Of a stretch of 33,101 nucleotides of DNA, positions 30,148-33,101 are shown piece by piece. The notes under the pieces were generated by a model. It ran no database searches, was not told the DNA's origin, and was given only the letters and a program-made list of their open reading frames with translations. Numbering within the stretch: the first letter of the stretch is position 1; the number at the start of each line of letters is the position of its first letter. The stretch is from an uncultured Bacteroidota bacterium (GTDB lineage Bacteria > Bacteroidota > Bacteroidia > Bacteroidales > UBA12481). Position numbers and translations under genes: made by a program. The stretch covers positions 1 through 33,101 of the forward strand of contig CAIXHD010000315.1 in NCBI GenBank assembly GCA_903919065.1, given 5' to 3'.

Positions 30148-30630
30148 TTATCTCCTCAGCGTAATTCCGAATTTCGCTCCGGAAAGTGTGCCTCCGCCAA
30201 ATTCAGCATTCAGCCACATTTTGTCGTTGATCTTGTAACGGGCACCAGCCTGAAGACCAATACCAATATTGAAAGGATTGACATAACCGCTCCCAACATA
30301 AATATAGGGACCGGCACTGATTCCACCATACAAATCCATGTTGTCAGGAAGATCAAAAAGTTTGGCAAAATGGTAGTTTGCATTGATAGATCCGCCAATA
30401 GCCCCGTAACTGTGCAGGATACGATAACGGAGAGAAGCTTCGATACCAACGGTAATCTCTGGAGTAAACCAGTAATCAGCGCCGATATAAAGAGGGATTC
30501 CCCAGGTGGAAAGTCCCACCCCTGCATTGAATTGCAGCTTGCTCTTATCGATTTTTACATCACTGGATTTTTGCCCGAAGGACAAGGCAAAGATGCACAA
30601 AGCACAGATGGTCAGAGTAAATTTTTTCAT
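30148..30630 (-). CDS. Small outer-membrane beta-barrel protein
   Basis: A 160-residue protein: signal peptide 1-19 (MKKFTLTICALCIFALSFG), then alternating amphipathic strands with Tyr/Gly-rich turns (FNAGVGLSTWG, GIEASLRYRIL, GGISAGPYIYVG, GLQAGARYKI, LNAEFGGG) ending in aromatic/basic residues ITLRR. The size and pattern fit an eight-strand OmpA/OmpX-type barrel. It starts 44 nt after the glycosidase gene ends, and has its own promoter there. No plug or peptidoglycan-binding domain is present. Function unknown. Confidence 0.82.
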   Translation of the reverse strand: MKKFTLTICALCIFALSFGQKSSDVKIDKSKLQFNAGVGLSTWGIPLYIGADYWFTPEITVGIEASLRYRILHSYGAIGGSINANYHFAKLFDLPDNMDLYGGISAGPYIYVGSGYVNPFNIGIGLQAGARYKINDKMWLNAEFGGGTLSGAKFGITLRR

Positions 30631-30664
30631 GTTCTATATGTAAAGGTTTATTCTTCTTGAACAA

Positions 30665-30694
30665 CAAAAATACCTATTTGTTTTCTGCAACAAA
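30665..30694 (-). promoter_or_regulatory. Bacteroidota-type promoter for the beta-barrel gene
   Basis: Minus strand TTTG (30694-30691), an 18-nt spacer, then TATTTTTG (30672-30665), an exact -7 match. It overlaps the last codons of the glycosidase gene; transcription would start near 30658, about 28 nt before the ATG at 30630. Confidence 0.5.
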
Positions 30695-33101
30695 AATTCC
30701 AAAGGCTTTCATTTCTATCTTTTGTTTATCCTGGTTACAGCCGAAAGGTTCCGACAGAATCACCTTTTCTTTAGAATGTGATGTATAATCCTGCATGAAT
30801 ACCTCTTGCGGCTTGCTGGTCAGGTTAATCACCACCAGCACCTCCTGTTGATCCAGCTTGCGGACAAATGAAATAACCCCCGGGTTATCGTTGGAAATCA
30901 TCTTCAGCTCTCCACCCTGAATGGCCGGATACTGTTTCCGTATGCTAAGCAGGGTCTTATAGAAATTCCACAATGATTTCTTGTCAAGGCGCTGTTCCTC
31001 CAGAGATATACCATCGTTGGACTTTCCATTCCGATTCGTCCACCACGGACCGCTATCCTTGTACCAGTGCGCCATTCCGGGCCCATCGGTGCTTTTATAC
31101 CATTCGAATGCTTCACGCCTCGGGATATCATTTCCATCGGATTTGCCTTCGTATTTTACCCCTTTCATGCCCAGCTCCTGACCATAATAAATCAGCGGAG
31201 TTCCTTTCAATAAAATATTGAAGGCGGCTCCGGTTTTCTCTTTTTGCAGACTGCCATTCATTCTTGAAGAAAAGCGGTCGAGGTCATGATTTTCGATAAA
31301 TACCAGCTGATCCTTATTCCCGGGGGTGAGAAGATTTGTGGAATCTATCTTGTTTATTAATTGGTTTTTATCAAAGGAACCGATCGCCCCGGCAGTTTGA
31401 AATGCAAACACGTAATCCAGGTCAGCACCATTAAAAACCTCATTACCATAGGAGGCCCAGTTTGACTGTTCCCCGATGATTCTTACCTGAGGATTTATTG
31501 CCCTCAGTTCGTTGAAAAGCGGCTTCCAGAATCCGGCATACAGGTTGGTGAGTTTCCCCATGTCATCCAGGTTATCCATAATGTGATCGATGCGATAACC
31601 ATCGGCACCATCATCAAACTTACCGTCCTTGTTGGGGTCCATGAAAAATTTGTACAGGTCGAAAAAATATTTGCGCACCTCCGGATTGTACAGGTCGGCC
31701 ATGTAGCAATCCCTCAGGCTGCCATCATAGGAAAGCATTTTACCCCACAGAGTTCCTCCCTTAATTTGCAGGTCCTTGCGGTTGGCATACCAGTCGGAGC
31801 CCTCTGTTATATACTGAGTCTCCATATCCAGGTAAATCTTCATTCCCTTCTTGTGAACCTCGAGGATCAACGCTTTGAGATCCTCCATGGTGCCATATTC
31901 CGGATCGATTTTCCAGTAATCTTTCGCAAAATAATTATGGTATACCTCTGCCTCATACAGTGGCAGCATCAGGATAGAGGTCACACCGAGCTCCTGCAAA
32001 TAATCGAGCTTTTTCCGCAACCCGTTCAAATCGCCTGTGCGGTCGCCGTTGCTGTCGTAAAAACTTCGAGGCAAAACATAGTAGAAAACATCATTTTCAG
32101 TTTTTCCGTTATAGAAAATCAGGTCGGTCTGAGCATATTTTTCCTTTGTTTTCGGGAAGATGAATTCATGGGCCTCCACTTTCCCTGATTTGATTAGTCG
32201 GATTTTTCCTGATGAACCGCTCAATCCTTCCACCTTTACCACATATTTTGTTCCGATCAGATGATCGCTGATGATTTTCAGTCCGGTGGATGAATCGCCG
32301 GGTTCAGGATGGTGAACCAAAGGTAAAACCGAAATCCCGCCGGTATGCCCGATCACGATCAGGCTCTTTTCAGCCGCGGTTATTTCCATTTCAATTCCCC
32401 CTGCGGTGCGTTTAAAAGTTGCTGCCCGGCCATCAAGAAGTACTTTTTCGACCTCTGCACCCGGAGGTAGAGGAATTGACAAAAAGACTTTCAGACCGGA
32501 AGACCCGGAGACAGCAGAAGCTGAGGAGGTGAGGAGGTTATTGAAAGCAACAGAGGTGGCCATGGGTGTGCGGTTCATTTTAAAACTGAAGCGATTATCG
32601 CCCATGCGAATATTATCAACACTTGCGGAATCCCAGTCGAACGGAAAGTTCAGGCTCATGCCGAGGGTGTTGCTCATAGCATCGGGTTTGAGGCCCAGCA
32701 TCCCTTCCATGGCAGGTTGAAGTACCATGGTTTCGCTCCAGGCCTGATGGCGGCAGACGCCGAAATACTTGTACTGAGTGCCGTGCAAAACCTCCTCAAT
32801 GTATCCGAGCGACCAGTTTTTGTAAACCAGCAGGTTGCTCATCATCTTTGAAAATCCCTGGGCATTGTATCCTGCGGCATAATCACCCAAAGCAGCCCAG
32901 CCGGTAAAAAGTGGCCAGACACTTCCCGTATGATATCCTCCGGGAGCAAAGAATTTAGCTTTTTCGCTAACGATCCGTGTTCCCCAGTCGGTAGTGAAAT
33001 TGCAGGAGGCCAGCTGCTCCATCACAGATTTTGATTGTGACAAATCCTTTATCTGTCCCCAGTATACAGGTATTGCTGTCATCACTGACGGCTCATTGAG
33101 A
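30674..33101 (-). CDS. Fusion of a six-hairpin (debranching-type) glucosidase domain with a GH13 alpha-amylase domain; runs off the right edge
   Basis: At least 808 residues; the frame stays open to the edge (LNEPSVMTAIPVYWG), so an N-terminal part is missing. The first visible region has the (alpha/alpha)6 glycosidase motifs GGYHTGSVWPLFTGW and CRHQAWSETM, as in amylo-1,6-glucosidase-like enzymes, followed by a beta-sandwich linker. The second half is a GH13 barrel: DGYRIDH (nucleophile Asp), IIGEQSN (acid/base Glu) and FIENHDLDR (third Asp with His) are intact. Region I, normally DxxxNH, reads LDMETQY, so the Asn-His pair is replaced by Gln-Tyr. A C-terminal beta-domain closes it. Two glucan-active modules in one chain suggest breakdown of branched alpha-glucan. 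No signal peptide can be judged. Confidence 0.88.
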   Translation of the reverse strand, partial: LNEPSVMTAIPVYWGQIKDLSQSKSVMEQLASCNFTTDWGTRIVSEKAKFFAPGGYHTGSVWPLFTGWAALGDYAAGYNAQGFSKMMSNLLVYKNWSLGYIEEVLHGTQYKYFGVCRHQAWSETMVLQPAMEGMLGLKPDAMSNTLGMSLNFPFDWDSASVDNIRMGDNRFSFKMNRTPMATSVAFNNLLTSSASAVSGSSGLKVFLSIPLPPGAEVEKVLLDGRAATFKRTAGGIEMEITAAEKSLIVIGHTGGISVLPLVHHPEPGDSSTGLKIISDHLIGTKYVVKVEGLSGSSGKIRLIKSGKVEAHEFIFPKTKEKYAQTDLIFYNGKTENDVFYYVLPRSFYDSNGDRTGDLNGLRKKLDYLQELGVTSILMLPLYEAEVYHNYFAKDYWKIDPEYGTMEDLKALILEVHKKGMKIYLDMETQYITEGSDWYANRKDLQIKGGTLWGKMLSYDGSLRDCYMADLYNPEVRKYFFDLYKFFMDPNKDGKFDDGADGYRIDHIMDNLDDMGKLTNLYAGFWKPLFNELRAINPQVRIIGEQSNWASYGNEVFNGADLDYVFAFQTAGAIGSFDKNQLINKIDSTNLLTPGNKDQLVFIENHDLDRFSSRMNGSLQKEKTGAAFNILLKGTPLIYYGQELGMKGVKYEGKSDGNDIPRREAFEWYKSTDGPGMAHWYKDSGPWWTNRNGKSNDGISLEEQRLDKKSLWNFYKTLLSIRKQYPAIQGGELKMISNDNPGVISFVRKLDQQEVLVVINLTSKPQEVFMQDYTSHSKEKVILSEPFGCNQDKQKIEMKAFGIFVAENK

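Noticed and set aside
31583-32188. Plus-strand open frame of 201 codons opposite the GH13 domain
   Set aside because: The opposite strand encodes all GH13 catalytic regions across this span; the hydrophobic translation is a by-product.
1-33101. The left-edge fragment and the right-edge fusion being two ends of one gene on a circular molecule
   Set aside because: Both are minus-strand and cut by the window, but there is no overlap or sign of circularity, and chromosomal gene content makes it unlikely.

Overview
The window looks like a chromosomal segment of a member of the Bacteroidota, most likely an uncultured Bacteroidales-like heterotroph. Three things support this: a secreted protein ending in a type IX secretion (T9SS, type A) sorting domain, several matches to the Bacteroidota promoter pattern TTTG-N19/20-TAnnTTTG, and the gene content (sugar porters, ROK kinase, GH29 fucosidase, GH13 fusion, M14 and C69 peptidases). 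No rRNA, tRNA, CRISPR array, transposase or phage gene was seen. Both ends are cut inside minus-strand genes.

Left part (1-7157, minus strand): the N-terminus of a secreted, probably glycosidase-related protein; a XylE/GLUT-type sugar porter; a secreted Asp-box beta-propeller protein; a T9SS-sorted rhodanese; a FucP-type sugar permease; and a ROK sugar kinase. This is a sugar uptake and phosphorylation block. A gene-free, hairpin-rich 516 bp divergent region (7158-7673) separates it from a secreted M14 zinc peptidase, an exported nitroreductase and an ExuT-like transporter on the plus strand.

Centre (11616-23663, plus strand): the most interesting part. A long, mostly tightly spaced gene run encodes a DUF2231 membrane protein, an exported rubrerythrin, an exported thioredoxin-like protein, a transglutaminase-like protein, the poly-gamma-glutamate synthesis proteins CapB/PgsB and CapC/PgsC, a PgsW-like 'poly-gamma-glutamate system' protein, a secreted DUF6305-like protein, a DctM-like permease, a 55-residue two-helix membrane protein, a membrane-anchored M14/desuccinylase-like hydrolase and two paralogous exported C69 dipeptidases. 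No CapA/PgsA or CapD/PgsS is present. I propose an envelope system that makes, transports and/or cleaves a gamma-glutamyl or related polyamide. The parts are recognisable from family knowledge; the combined function is inference.

Right part (23678-33101): a DUF4143-type AAA ATPase, a GH29 alpha-L-fucosidase, a DHA2-type drug exporter, a divergent DrrAB-like ABC exporter, a small outer-membrane beta-barrel, and a large fusion of a six-hairpin glucosidase domain with a GH13 domain whose conserved region I is atypical.

The intergenic spaces carry several families of short dispersed repeats: an approximately 90 bp element in three copies (one splits capB from capC), three hairpin families, and heptamer tandem arrays.
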